From contig CAIVQO010000098.1 of assembly GCA_903908065.1 (NCBI GenBank), forward strand, positions 95,394 to 159,393: DNA of 64,000 nucleotides. Reading direction: 5' to 3'. This document shows positions 26,702 through 34,571 of this stretch, piece after piece; within the stretch, counting starts at the first letter, position 1, and every line of letters starts with the position of its first letter. Made by a program: the position numbers and the translations under genes. The notes beneath the pieces were generated by a model. That model was not told the origin of the DNA and did no database searches. It saw nothing but the letters and a program-made list of their open reading frames with translations. Source of the DNA: an uncultured beta proteobacterium (GTDB taxonomy: Bacteria; Pseudomonadota; Gammaproteobacteria; Burkholderiales; Rhodocyclaceae).

Positions 26702-28653
26702 GCGGACTCCTCGATATTCAGTTCGACCAGGATCGCACCGGCAGCGACCTGGCTGCCGGCCAGCACGCGTACCGCGGCAATGGTGCCGGAGACTGCGGCG
26801 GTGACGCGCATTTCCATCTTCATGGCTTCGATCACGGCCAGGGTTTGCCCCGCGATCACCGTGTCACCGGCGCCGACTTCCAGGCGTGCGACGGTGCCGG
26901 CCACCGGGGCGCGGGCGATGGCGGGGTCGTTGCGATTTGCGTTGACGGGCAACGGCGAGGCCTCACGAAAAACGAAGACCGTCGCGTCGCGTGCCAGGTG
27001 GAGCGCGTCGCCGTCGCGGTGGATGATCGCGTGGCGGGTGATACCGTTTTGCGTGAAATGCAGGTGGCCGTTGGTGTCGACATTCCATTTAATCGCCGTC
27101 TCGCCAGCGCCGTCCGCAAGGGATACCGCCCCCGGTTCCACCGGAGGCATAACTCTTGCCGTTCGAACTTCTCCAGCGCAGCCAAGCGTCAGGTCGAAGC
27201 CAGCCACGCTGGTCGCGCGCCAGCCCGGGGTACCGGCCATGATGGCGGCGGCCAATTGCCAGTCGGTTTCAGTCGGTTGCGGACGTTTCAGGATCGGTTC
27301 CTCACCAGCAGCCCATTCGTCGAGCAACGATGTGTGCATGGACGAGTTGCGAAAGCGCGGGTGGTCGAGCAGGTCGCACAGGAAGCGGCCATTGTTCGTC
27401 ACGCCCAGCAACGGCGCGTCCTGGAGCGCGGCGACCAGGCGCCGGATGGCGTCTTCGCGGCTGCGGCCGTGGGCGATCACCTTCGCCAGCAGCGGGTCGT
27501 ACCATGGGGTGACTTCGCCGCCTTCGGTGATGCCGGCGTCGATGCGCAGGCCCGGCCGCAGCACGTCCTCGGGGCGGAAATACAGCACCGGCCCGGTCTG
27601 CGGTGCGAAACCGGAATAGGGATCCTCTGCATACAGTCGCGCCTCGATGGCGTGGCCTTCATGGCGGATATCGTCCTGGCGCAGTGGCAGCGGCTCGCCG
27701 GCCGCGACGCGTAGCTGCCACTCGACGAGGTCGAGCCCGGTGATCATCTCGGTCACCGGATGTTCGACCTGCAGGCGCGTGTTCATTTCCAGGAAGTAGT
27801 GCCGCAGATCTGCATCGACGATGAACTCGACAGTGCCGGCGCCGTGATAGCCGACCGCCAGCGCGGCGGCCACGGCGTCGCGCCCCATGGCCTTGCGCAT
27901 GGCCGGCGTGACGATGGGCGAGGGCGCTTCCTCGATCACCTTCTGCCGCCGGCGCTGGGCGGTGCAGTCGCGCTCGCCGAGGTGCACCGCATTGCCGTGG
28001 GCATCAGCAAAAACCTGGATCTCGATGTGGCGTCCCTGCGCGACCAGGCGTTCCAGCATCAGCCTTGAATCGCCGAAGGCGGCCAGCGCTTCGCGTCGCG
28101 CGCCGGCCAGCGCCTCGGGCATGTCACTGGCCGCATGGGCGATGCGCATGCCGCGTCCGCCGCCGCCGGCGACGGCCTTCACCAGCAGCGGGAAGCCGAG
28201 GGCGTTGGCTTCGGCAATTAGACTTTCGTCGCCTTGATCCTCGCCGAGATAGCCTGGCACCGTCGGTACGCCAGCACCAATCATGCGCTGCTTGGCGCCG
28301 GCTTTGTCGCCCATGGCGGCGATGGCCGACGTCGGCGGGCCGACGAACACCAGCCTGGAATCGGCGCAAGCCTGGGCGAAAGCTGCGTTCTCGCTGAGGA
28401 AGCCGTAGCCGGGATGCACGGCATCGGCCCCGCTGCGGAGCGCGGCATCGAGGATGGCGCCGACGTTCAGATAGGACTCCGCAGCCGGCGGCGGCCCGAT
28501 GCGCACTGCCTCATCGGCCTGAGTCACGTGCGGCGCGCCGGCATCGGCGTCGGAATACACGGCCACGGTGCGGTAGCCCAGAGTCCGCGCCGTGCGCATC
28601 ACGCGGCAGGCGATCTCTCCGCGGTTGGCAATGAGTATCTTCTTGAAGCTCAT
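26674..28653 (-). CDS. Acyl-CoA carboxylase alpha subunit (biotin carboxylase plus biotin carrier)
   Basis: 659 residues, size and layout of methylcrotonyl-/geranyl-CoA carboxylase alpha. Biotin carboxylase domain at about 1-445 (FKKILIANRGEIACRVMRTA, the Gly-rich KAVAGGGGRGMR, and EMNTRLQVEHPVTE), a linker domain, then a biotinyl domain whose IEAMKMEMRV motif puts biotin on K612. The product carboxylates biotin with ATP and bicarbonate; the beta subunit passes CO2 to an acyl-CoA. Position in the operon corresponds to atuF/liuD. It overlaps the acyl-CoA dehydrogenase gene by four bases. Confidence 0.93.
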   Translation of the reverse strand: MSFKKILIANRGEIACRVMRTARTLGYRTVAVYSDADAGAPHVTQADEAVRIGPPPAAESYLNVGAILDAALRSGADAVHPGYGFLSENAAFAQACADSRLVFVGPPTSAIAAMGDKAGAKQRMIGAGVPTVPGYLGEDQGDESLIAEANALGFPLLVKAVAGGGGRGMRIAHAASDMPEALAGARREALAAFGDSRLMLERLVAQGRHIEIQVFADAHGNAVHLGERDCTAQRRRQKVIEEAPSPIVTPAMRKAMGRDAVAAALAVGYHGAGTVEFIVDADLRHYFLEMNTRLQVEHPVTEMITGLDLVEWQLRVAAGEPLPLRQDDIRHEGHAIEARLYAEDPYSGFAPQTGPVLYFRPEDVLRPGLRIDAGITEGGEVTPWYDPLLAKVIAHGRSREDAIRRLVAALQDAPLLGVTNNGRFLCDLLDHPRFRNSSMHTSLLDEWAAGEEPILKRPQPTETDWQLAAAIMAGTPGWRATSVAGFDLTLGCAGEVRTARVMPPVEPGAVSLADGAGETAIKWNVDTNGHLHFTQNGITRHAIIHRDGDALHLARDATVFVFREASPLPVNANRNDPAIARAPVAGTVARLEVGAGDTVIAGQTLAVIEAMKMEMRVTAAVSGTIAAVRVLAGSQVAAGAILVELNIEESACLPMTKPS

Positions 28654-29801
28654 CCGCGCGGCAGCGTGCCTTCGAGTTTGCAGATGATGCCCAGCATCAC
28701 TTCGTCGGCGCCGCCACCGATCGACACCAGGCGGCCGTCGCGCCAGGCGCGCGAGACCGGGTTGTCCCAGGTGTAGCCCATGCCGCCCCAGTACTGCAGG
28801 CAGGCGTCGGCCACTTCGCGGTCCAGCCGCCCGCACTTGAGCTTGGCCATCGAGGCAAGCCGCGTCACATCCTTGCCGCCGACATAGTCTTCGACCGCAC
28901 GCCACGTCAAAGCGCGCAGGGCCTCGACCTCGGTGCGCAGCTCGGCCAGGCGGTAGTGCACCACCTGGTTGTCGAGGATGGGCTTGCCGAAAATCTGGCG
29001 TTCGCGCGTGTAGGCGATAGTCTGGTCGATCATGTTGTCCATCATGCGCAGGCTGCTCGCCGCGCCCCACAGGCGCTCTTCTTGGAACTGCATCATCTGA
29101 TAGGTGAAGCCCATGCCCTCCTGGCCGATCACGTTGCGGGCCGGCACGCGCACCTCGTCGAAGAAGAGTTGCGCGGTGTCAGAGGCATCCATGCCGACCT
29201 TGATGATCTTTTGCCGGCTGATGCCCGACGCATCCATCGGCACCATGATCAGCGACTTGTTGCGATGGGGGCCGCCCTCGGCCGAGGTATTCGCCAGCAG
29301 GCAGCACCAGTCGGCCTTCATGCCGTTGGTGATCCACATTTTGCCGCCGTTGATGACCCAGTCGCCGCCGTCCTTCTTCGCCGTGGTCTTCAGGGCCGCC
29401 ACGTCGGAGCCGCCGCCGACTTCGGAAACGCCGATGCAGCCGACCCGATCGCCGGCGATGGCGGGGGCCAGGAACTCGCGCTTCAGTTCATCGGTGCCAA
29501 AACGCGCCAGCGCCGGGGTGCACTTGTCGGTTTGCACGCCGATGGCCATCGGCACGCCGCCGCAGGCGCATTCGCCCAGGGCCTCGGCCATCACCATCGA
29601 ATAGGAGAAGTCCAGCCCCTGGCCGCCGTAGGCCGGGTCGTACTTGAGGCCGAGCAGGCCGAGATCGCCGAGCTTCTTGAACACCTCGTGGGAAGGGAAT
29701 TGCTCGGCAGCTTCCCACTCCGTGACGTGCGGATTGAGTTCCTCGCGTACGAAGCGCAGGACGGTGTCGGCAAGCTGGCGGTGTTCCGTCGTGAGTTGCA
29801 T
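28650..29801 (-). CDS. Acyl-CoA dehydrogenase, branched-chain/terpenoid type
   Basis: 383 residues; FAD enzyme making a 2,3-enoyl-CoA. FAD and substrate segments VSEVGGGSDVAALKT and NGGKMWITNG are intact. The usual C-terminal base in the YEGT motif is missing (SIGGGADE at 360-367), but helix G carries FQEERLWGA with E242 where isovaleryl-CoA dehydrogenase has its catalytic Glu254. That placement is typical of enzymes for 3-branched or long chains, and AtuD-like citronellyl-CoA dehydrogenase is the closest pathway parallel. Electron transfer flavoprotein genes are not in the window. Confidence 0.92.
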   Translation of the reverse strand: MQLTTEHRQLADTVLRFVREELNPHVTEWEAAEQFPSHEVFKKLGDLGLLGLKYDPAYGGQGLDFSYSMVMAEALGECACGGVPMAIGVQTDKCTPALARFGTDELKREFLAPAIAGDRVGCIGVSEVGGGSDVAALKTTAKKDGGDWVINGGKMWITNGMKADWCCLLANTSAEGGPHRNKSLIMVPMDASGISRQKIIKVGMDASDTAQLFFDEVRVPARNVIGQEGMGFTYQMMQFQEERLWGAASSLRMMDNMIDQTIAYTRERQIFGKPILDNQVVHYRLAELRTEVEALRALTWRAVEDYVGGKDVTRLASMAKLKCGRLDREVADACLQYWGGMGYTWDNPVSRAWRDGRLVSIGGGADEVMLGIICKLEGTLPRG

Positions 29802-29809
29802 GGTGGCTC

Positions 29810-31420
29810 CTACATTCTGGCAATGCCAAAGGTATTGGATCGCAGGGTTCGTGCCTCGGCTTCGGCACAAATCGACAGGCAAAGGCCGAGGATGCGGCGG
29901 GTGTCGCGCGGGTCGATGATGCCGTCGTCCCACAAGCGCGCGGTGCCGAAGAGCGCCGTCGACTCGGCCTCCAGCCTGCGCCGCAGGCCTTCGCTCATGG
30001 CCGCCAGCGCGGCTTCGTTGACCGGCTGGCCGGCGCGTTCCTGTTTGCCGCGGCCGACGATTTCCATGACCTTCGCCGCTTGCGCCGCGCCCATTACGGC
30101 GGTGCGCGCCGAGGGCCAGGCGAAGATGAAACGCGGATCGAAGCCCCGCCCGCACATGCCGTAGTTGCCGGCGCCAAAGGAGCCGCCGAGCACCACGGTG
30201 AGCTTGGCCACGCGGGCGTTGGCCACGGCCTGAATCATCTTCGAGCCGTGCTTGATCGCCCCGGCACGTTCCGCCGCGGCGCCGACCATGTAGCCCGTGG
30301 TGTTCTGCAGGAAGATCAGTGGCGTGCCGCTCTGGTCGCAAAGCTGGATGAACTGCGATGCCTTGGTCGAGCCGCCAGGCTGGATTGGGCCGTTGTTGCC
30401 GATGATGCCGACGGCGTGGCCATGCAGGCGGGCATGACCGCAGACCGTGTCGGGCGAGTAGGCTGCCTTGAATTCGAGGAAGTCGGAAGCGTCGACCAGG
30501 CGGGCGATGACTTCGCGCACGTCGTAGGGTTCGCGCTCGTCGGCGGGAACGAGGCCGAGCAGATCCACCGCGGGATACCGGGGTTCAGCAAATGCCAATT
30601 GTTCCGACGTCGGATCCCACTTGAGCTTGTCCATCACCTCGCGCGCCGTGGCAATGGCATGGGCGTCGTTCTCGCACAGGTATTCGCCCAGCCCGGTGAC
30701 CGAGGCATGGGTCTCGGCGCCGCCCAGGGTCTCCTCGTCGCTGTCTTCGCCGATCGCAGCCTTGACCAGCGGCGGGCCGGCGAGATAGACACTGGAGCGC
30801 CCGCGCACCAGGATCACGTAGTCGGAAAGCCCGGGCAGGTAGGCGCCGCCCGCGGTCGAGGCGCCATGCACCACGGCGATCTGCGGGATGCCGGCGGCCG
30901 ACAGGCGCGCCTGGTTGGCGAAACTGCGCCCGCCCTCGATGAAGATCTCGGCCTGGTAGAGCAGGTTGGCGCCGCCGCTTTCGACCAGGTAGATCAGGGG
31001 CAGCTTGTTGTCGCGCGCCAGCTCCTGGGCGCGCAGGCTCTTCTTCAGGCCCATGGGCGGAATGGTGCCGCCCTTGATCGCGCTGTCGCTGGCCAGCACC
31101 ACGCAGCGCTTGCCGGCCACGCTGCCGATGCCGATGATGGAGCCGCCACCGAGCACCGACTCCTTGCCATCGTCGTCGTGCATACCGAGGCCGGCAAGCG
31201 TGCAGAACTCGATGAAATCGCTGCCGCGGTCGATCAGCTGTGCTACGCGCTCGCGCGGCAGCAACTGGCCGCGCTTGTCGAACTTGTCGCGCTTGGAAGC
31301 CGACTCCTCGCGCACCCTGGCTTCGAGGGCGCGGACTTCCGCCAGGCGTTCGGCCATGCGCGCGGCGTTGGCGGCGAACGTGGCCGACGCGGTGTCGACC
31401 TGCGACTCTATGACCGGCAT
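29810..31420 (-). CDS. Acyl-CoA carboxylase beta subunit (carboxyltransferase), MCC/GCC type
   Basis: 536 residues, the length of methylcrotonyl- or geranyl-CoA carboxylase beta. Both crotonase-fold halves are present, with the oxyanion-forming Gly-rich stretches GASTAGGAYLPGLSD in the N-domain and GGSFGAGNYGMCGRGFDP in the C-domain. Gamma-carboxylation of a 3-methyl-2-enoyl-CoA is therefore likely; whether the acyl chain is short (leucine route) or long (citronellol/geraniol route) needs an alignment of the pocket. It lies between the SDR and dehydrogenase genes as atuC does between atuB and atuD. Confidence 0.92.
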   Translation of the reverse strand: MPVIESQVDTASATFAANAARMAERLAEVRALEARVREESASKRDKFDKRGQLLPRERVAQLIDRGSDFIEFCTLAGLGMHDDDGKESVLGGGSIIGIGSVAGKRCVVLASDSAIKGGTIPPMGLKKSLRAQELARDNKLPLIYLVESGGANLLYQAEIFIEGGRSFANQARLSAAGIPQIAVVHGASTAGGAYLPGLSDYVILVRGRSSVYLAGPPLVKAAIGEDSDEETLGGAETHASVTGLGEYLCENDAHAIATAREVMDKLKWDPTSEQLAFAEPRYPAVDLLGLVPADEREPYDVREVIARLVDASDFLEFKAAYSPDTVCGHARLHGHAVGIIGNNGPIQPGGSTKASQFIQLCDQSGTPLIFLQNTTGYMVGAAAERAGAIKHGSKMIQAVANARVAKLTVVLGGSFGAGNYGMCGRGFDPRFIFAWPSARTAVMGAAQAAKVMEIVGRGKQERAGQPVNEAALAAMSEGLRRRLEAESTALFGTARLWDDGIIDPRDTRRILGLCLSICAEAEARTLRSNTFGIARM

Positions 31421-32313
31421 CAGTCTTCCTTCAGCACGTCCGGCATGACGCTGCGGTGGAAGCCGTCGTAGGGCGCAGAGCGACTGTGGTCGGCGATCGG
31501 GAACAGCGGCGTGTCGAGCGGTGCGCCGCCGTCGATGGCCAGCGTGACGCCGGTGATGAAAGCGGCGCCGGGCGAGAGCAGGAAACAGATCGCGGCGCTG
31601 ACTTCGGATTCGGTGCCCATTCGGCGCAGGGGCACGTGGCGCCTGAGCTTGGGAATCATCTCGCGCACCGGGCCCTTGTAGGTGTCCATGCCTGACGAAG
31701 CGATCCAGCCTGGCGCCACGGCGTTGACCCGCACCCCGCTCGCCGCCCATTCGACGGCTGCGGTCTTGGTCAGGTTGGCCATTCCGGCGCGTGCGGCGCC
31801 CGAGTGGCCCATGCCCGGCATGCCGTTCCACATGTCGGCGGTCATGTTCACGATCGCGCCGCCATGGGCCTGCATGGATTGCAGGTAAAGCTCGCGCATC
31901 ATCAGGAAGCCGCCGGTCAGGTTGTTGGCCAGCACGGTCTCGAAACCCTTCTTGCCAATCGCCATCAGGGGCGCTGGGAACTGACCGCCCGCATTGTTCA
32001 CCAGACCGTGGATGCGGCCATGCTTCGCCACCATGGCGTGCACCGCGCTCTGCACGGCTTCCTCGACGCGGATGTCGAAGGCCGCGATGTCGGCGCGACC
32101 GCCGTCCTCGCAGATTTCGGCGGCTACCTTCCTCAGCTTTTCCTCAGTGCGTCCGGTGAGGATCACCGTGGCCCCCAGCGCCGCCAGTTCATGGGCGACG
32201 CAGCGGCCGATGCCGCTGCCGCCGCCGGTGACCCAATGCACCTCGCCGCCGAAGAGGCCGGGTCGCAATACGCTGGCGTAGGGGGAAAAGGGCGAGCTGG
32301 GGCTTTCGTTCAC
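31420..32313 (-). CDS. PECR-like short-chain dehydrogenase/reductase
   Basis: 297 residues. NADP-type nucleotide motif TGGGSGIG at 29-36 and NNAGG near 106-110 are normal, but the catalytic Y-x3-K is replaced by H170-x4-R175 in the segment GHSGAARAGMANLTK. That exact HSGAARAG pattern is a hallmark of peroxisomal trans-2-enoyl-CoA reductase (PECR), and the related DECR2 also has His there, so reduction of an enoyl-CoA double bond is more likely than alcohol oxidation. GTG start with an AGGAG ribosome-binding site; first gene of the catabolic operon, stop overlapping the carboxylase beta start by one base. Confidence 0.87.
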   Translation of the reverse strand: MNESPSSPFSPYASVLRPGLFGGEVHWVTGGGSGIGRCVAHELAALGATVILTGRTEEKLRKVAAEICEDGGRADIAAFDIRVEEAVQSAVHAMVAKHGRIHGLVNNAGGQFPAPLMAIGKKGFETVLANNLTGGFLMMRELYLQSMQAHGGAIVNMTADMWNGMPGMGHSGAARAGMANLTKTAAVEWAASGVRVNAVAPGWIASSGMDTYKGPVREMIPKLRRHVPLRRMGTESEVSAAICFLLSPGAAFITGVTLAIDGGAPLDTPLFPIADHSRSAPYDGFHRSVMPDVLKED

Positions 32314-32360
32314 TGCGGAACTCCTCGCGGGGGCCGATCGTCGTCGGCTCGATGGGAGGA

Positions 32361-32390
32361 ATCCTAGCCGGTGGTTACGTTAACGTCAAC
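32361..32390 (-). promoter_or_regulatory. Catabolic operon promoter with LiuR-type operator
   Basis: On the minus strand TTGACG (32389-32384) and TAGGAT (32366-32361) are 17 bases apart. The inverted repeat with the perfect core ACGTTAACGT (32377-32386) inside GTTACGTTAACGTCAAC covers the -35 and the spacer. The core resembles the MerR-family LiuR motif of leucine and fatty-acid degradation regulons (recalled, not checked). A bound repressor would occlude the -35. Confidence 0.65.
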
Positions 32391-32442
32391 ATATTGGCCT
32401 AAAGGGCATATAGATCTTGATATAGGTGCTAGGATCGCGGCC

Positions 32443-32886
32443 ATGAAGACAGGGTCGCAACGCAATGCCGTAGCGTCGGAATCCGCCAACGAGGCCGAGC
32501 TCCACGGCATCACCGAGCTGGCGCGCGAGTACGGCATCTCGCTGCGCGCGATCCGCTTCTACGAGGACAAGGGCCTGCTGGCGCCGCGCCGCATCAACGG
32601 CGGCCGCGCCTACACCCGGCGCGACAGGGTGCGCCTGGGCCTGATCCTGCGCGGCAAGGCGGTTGGCATGTCCCTGGCCGAGATCGAGCACATCCTCTCG
32701 CTCTACGGTGAGCATGGCGAGGGGCGTGGCCGCCAGCTCGATTACCTGGTTGGCCGCATCGACGAGGCGATGGCCGAGCTTGCCTCGCGCAAGCGCCACA
32801 TCGAGGACATGCTGGCGGATCTGGCCGAGGCGCGCGCGCAGTTCAAGCGCGAAATGGCGGCCAAGCGCCGCACCAAAAAGGCCTGA
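32443..32886 (+). CDS. MerR family regulator, LiuR-like
   Basis: 147 residues. The MerR DNA-binding domain is at about residues 22-90 (ELAREYGISLRAIRFYEDKGLLAPRR, INGGRAYTRRDRVRL), followed by a dimerisation coiled-coil and a Lys/Arg-rich tail. There are no C-terminal cysteines for metal sensing. LiuR-type members respond to branched-chain CoA intermediates. Divergent from the catabolic operon across 129 bases holding a palindromic operator, so it is the obvious local regulator. The ATG is chosen over an upstream in-frame GTG because the extra residues would include the operator. Confidence 0.88.
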   Translation: MKTGSQRNAVASESANEAELHGITELAREYGISLRAIRFYEDKGLLAPRRINGGRAYTRRDRVRLGLILRGKAVGMSLAEIEHILSLYGEHGEGRGRQLDYLVGRIDEAMAELASRKRHIEDMLADLAEARAQFKREMAAKRRTKKA

Positions 32887-33576
32887 TCAGGCCTTGGCCA
32901 ACTCGGCGCGCAGGGCACCGATCACCGTGTCGTAGCGGTTAGGGTCGCTGTCCTTCGCGGCGCCAAACACGGCCGAACCGGCGACGAAGGTGTCCACGCC
33001 TGCCTGCGCCACTTCGCGGATATTGGCCGGGCCGACGCCGCCGTCGATTTCCAGACTGACATCGAGGCCGCGGGCGTCGATCATCTGGCGCACCTTGCGC
33101 GCCTTGTCGAGCACGTAGGGGATGAACTTCTGCCCGCCGAAGCCGGGGTTCACCGACATCAACAGCACCATGTCGAGCTTGTCCAACGTGTAGTCCAACA
33201 CGTCGAGCGGCGTCGCCGGATTGAACACCAGGCCCGGCTTGCAGCCGCATTCACGAATCAGGCCGATGGTGCGGTCGATGTGTTCGGAGGCTTCCGGGTG
33301 GAAGGTGATGTAGGTGGCGCCGGCCTTGGCGAAATCGGGAATGATGCGATCGACCGGCTTGACCATCAGGTGCACGTCGATCGGCGCGGTGACGCCATGC
33401 TTCTTCAGCGCCTCGCAGACCAGCGGACCGATGGTCAGGTTGGGCACGTAGTGGTTGTCCATCACGTCGAAATGCACGATGTCGGCGCCGGCGCGCAGCA
33501 CGTTGTCGACTTCCTCGCCCAGGCGGGCGAAGTTGGCGGAAAGGATGCTGGGGGCGATGCGGAAATTCCTGGCCAC
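32887..33576 (-). CDS. rpe: Ribulose-phosphate 3-epimerase
   Basis: 229 residues; interconverts ribulose 5-phosphate and xylulose 5-phosphate. TIM-barrel metal-site residues: [25 protein letters not shown] (His and Asp), IDVHLMV (His) and SLEIDGGV (Asp). GTG start preceded by GGGAG. Its stop abuts that of the MerR gene. It usually precedes gph-trpEGDC; the catabolic cluster now separates them. Confidence 0.96.
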   Translation of the reverse strand: MARNFRIAPSILSANFARLGEEVDNVLRAGADIVHFDVMDNHYVPNLTIGPLVCEALKKHGVTAPIDVHLMVKPVDRIIPDFAKAGATYITFHPEASEHIDRTIGLIRECGCKPGLVFNPATPLDVLDYTLDKLDMVLLMSVNPGFGGQKFIPYVLDKARKVRQMIDARGLDVSLEIDGGVGPANIREVAQAGVDTFVAGSAVFGAAKDSDPNRYDTVIGALRAELAKA

Positions 33577-33709
33577 GGCGGACTCCCTGAAAGATATTCG
33601 GCGATTCTACCGGCCGTGGGTCAAGCAGGATTCAGGATTTGTGATGGCTGGCATAAGCGCCGACCATGTGGCAGTGAGGATTCGCCGTGTCGCCGGCGCC
33701 GACTTTTGT

Positions 33710-34483
33710 TCAGGGCAGGCGGCCTGCTGCGACGAGGCGGTTGAACAGCGTGCTCTTCGACAACCAGACCATCTGGTCGTCGTATCCGCTGCCCTGCTGG
33801 GCACTGACAAAGGCACGGTCGGCCGCCAAGGTCGAGCGCGGGTTCGGATTATGGTTTTCTTCGCTGCCCGAGCCTGCCGAGCCTGCGTTCTTGCCTAAGG
33901 AGTAAATGACGGCGACGCCATCGGTGGCGAGCCCCGTCGTCGCAGCGCAGGCGGCCGATGCGGTTTCGGCGTTGCTCATGCCGGTGCTCGTGGAACAGAC
34001 CTGTAGGTCGGGAGCGAGCACCGTGAGGCCGGTGCTCTTCATTCCCGATGAGGTGCTGAAGGCATTCGTGTTCGATGCCGTCAGCGCATAGCGTATCCGA
34101 TTGTCGGGATCGCTGCCCCATCCATCCACCAGGTAGCCGCTTGAATCGACCGGCGTCAGGCCGAGGGTCGCTGCGGGAAAGAAGCCGTCGTAGGGATGGT
34201 TGCAGGTGCCGCCTCCGACGGGATCCTCGACCCCGTTGCTGGTGCTCGAGGCCGGACAGGGCAGCCGATCGTTGGCCATGGCATAGCCAAGCAGTGCATC
34301 GCGCGCCTCGGTCAAGATTTTCTGGGTTTCCCCATAGGCACGTACGTCCTGTTGCGCCGACAGCGGCAGCAACATGCCACCGAGCAACAGCGTGACGATG
34401 AACATCACGACCGCCAGTTCGATCAGCGTGAATCCGGAATCAGTCGATGCCGAACTGAAGTTCAGCGGTTGTCTTGATGACAT
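33710..34483 (-). CDS. Type IV prepilin-like protein
   Basis: 257 residues. A 17-residue leader ending SASTDSG is followed by FTLIELAVVMFIVTLLLGG, with the G-F cleavage site and the Glu at position +5 of classical prepilins. The periplasmic part starts with the ARDALLGYAMANDRLPCPAS motif and contains four or more Cys. The segment GFFPAATLGLTPVDSSG and the later GVAVIYSLGKNAG have counterparts in the N-terminal 200 residues of the neighbouring giant prepilin. Last gene of the pilus cluster; it may be the main pilin or a minor one, as no other is present. Confidence 0.85.
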   Translation of the reverse strand: MSSRQPLNFSSASTDSGFTLIELAVVMFIVTLLLGGMLLPLSAQQDVRAYGETQKILTEARDALLGYAMANDRLPCPASSTSNGVEDPVGGGTCNHPYDGFFPAATLGLTPVDSSGYLVDGWGSDPDNRIRYALTASNTNAFSTSSGMKSTGLTVLAPDLQVCSTSTGMSNAETASAACAATTGLATDGVAVIYSLGKNAGSAGSGSEENHNPNPRSTLAADRAFVSAQQGSGYDDQMVWLSKSTLFNRLVAAGRLP

Positions 34484-34571
34484 GGTAATAGCGAACCTAG
34501 AGCAAGCGCACGGATTCGGGGCAACACGGGCCCATTGTGCCACATGGCCCGCCGGTAACCGGAACGGCCGG

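Noticed and set aside
25811..31471. Several long plus-strand frames opposite the catabolic genes
   Set aside because: Composition typical of antisense frames in GC-rich DNA; the minus-strand products match known families end to end.
33577..33709. A gene in the gap between rpe and the small prepilin
   Set aside because: No frame with start signal and protein-like composition; it probably holds only the rpe promoter and the end of the pilus message.
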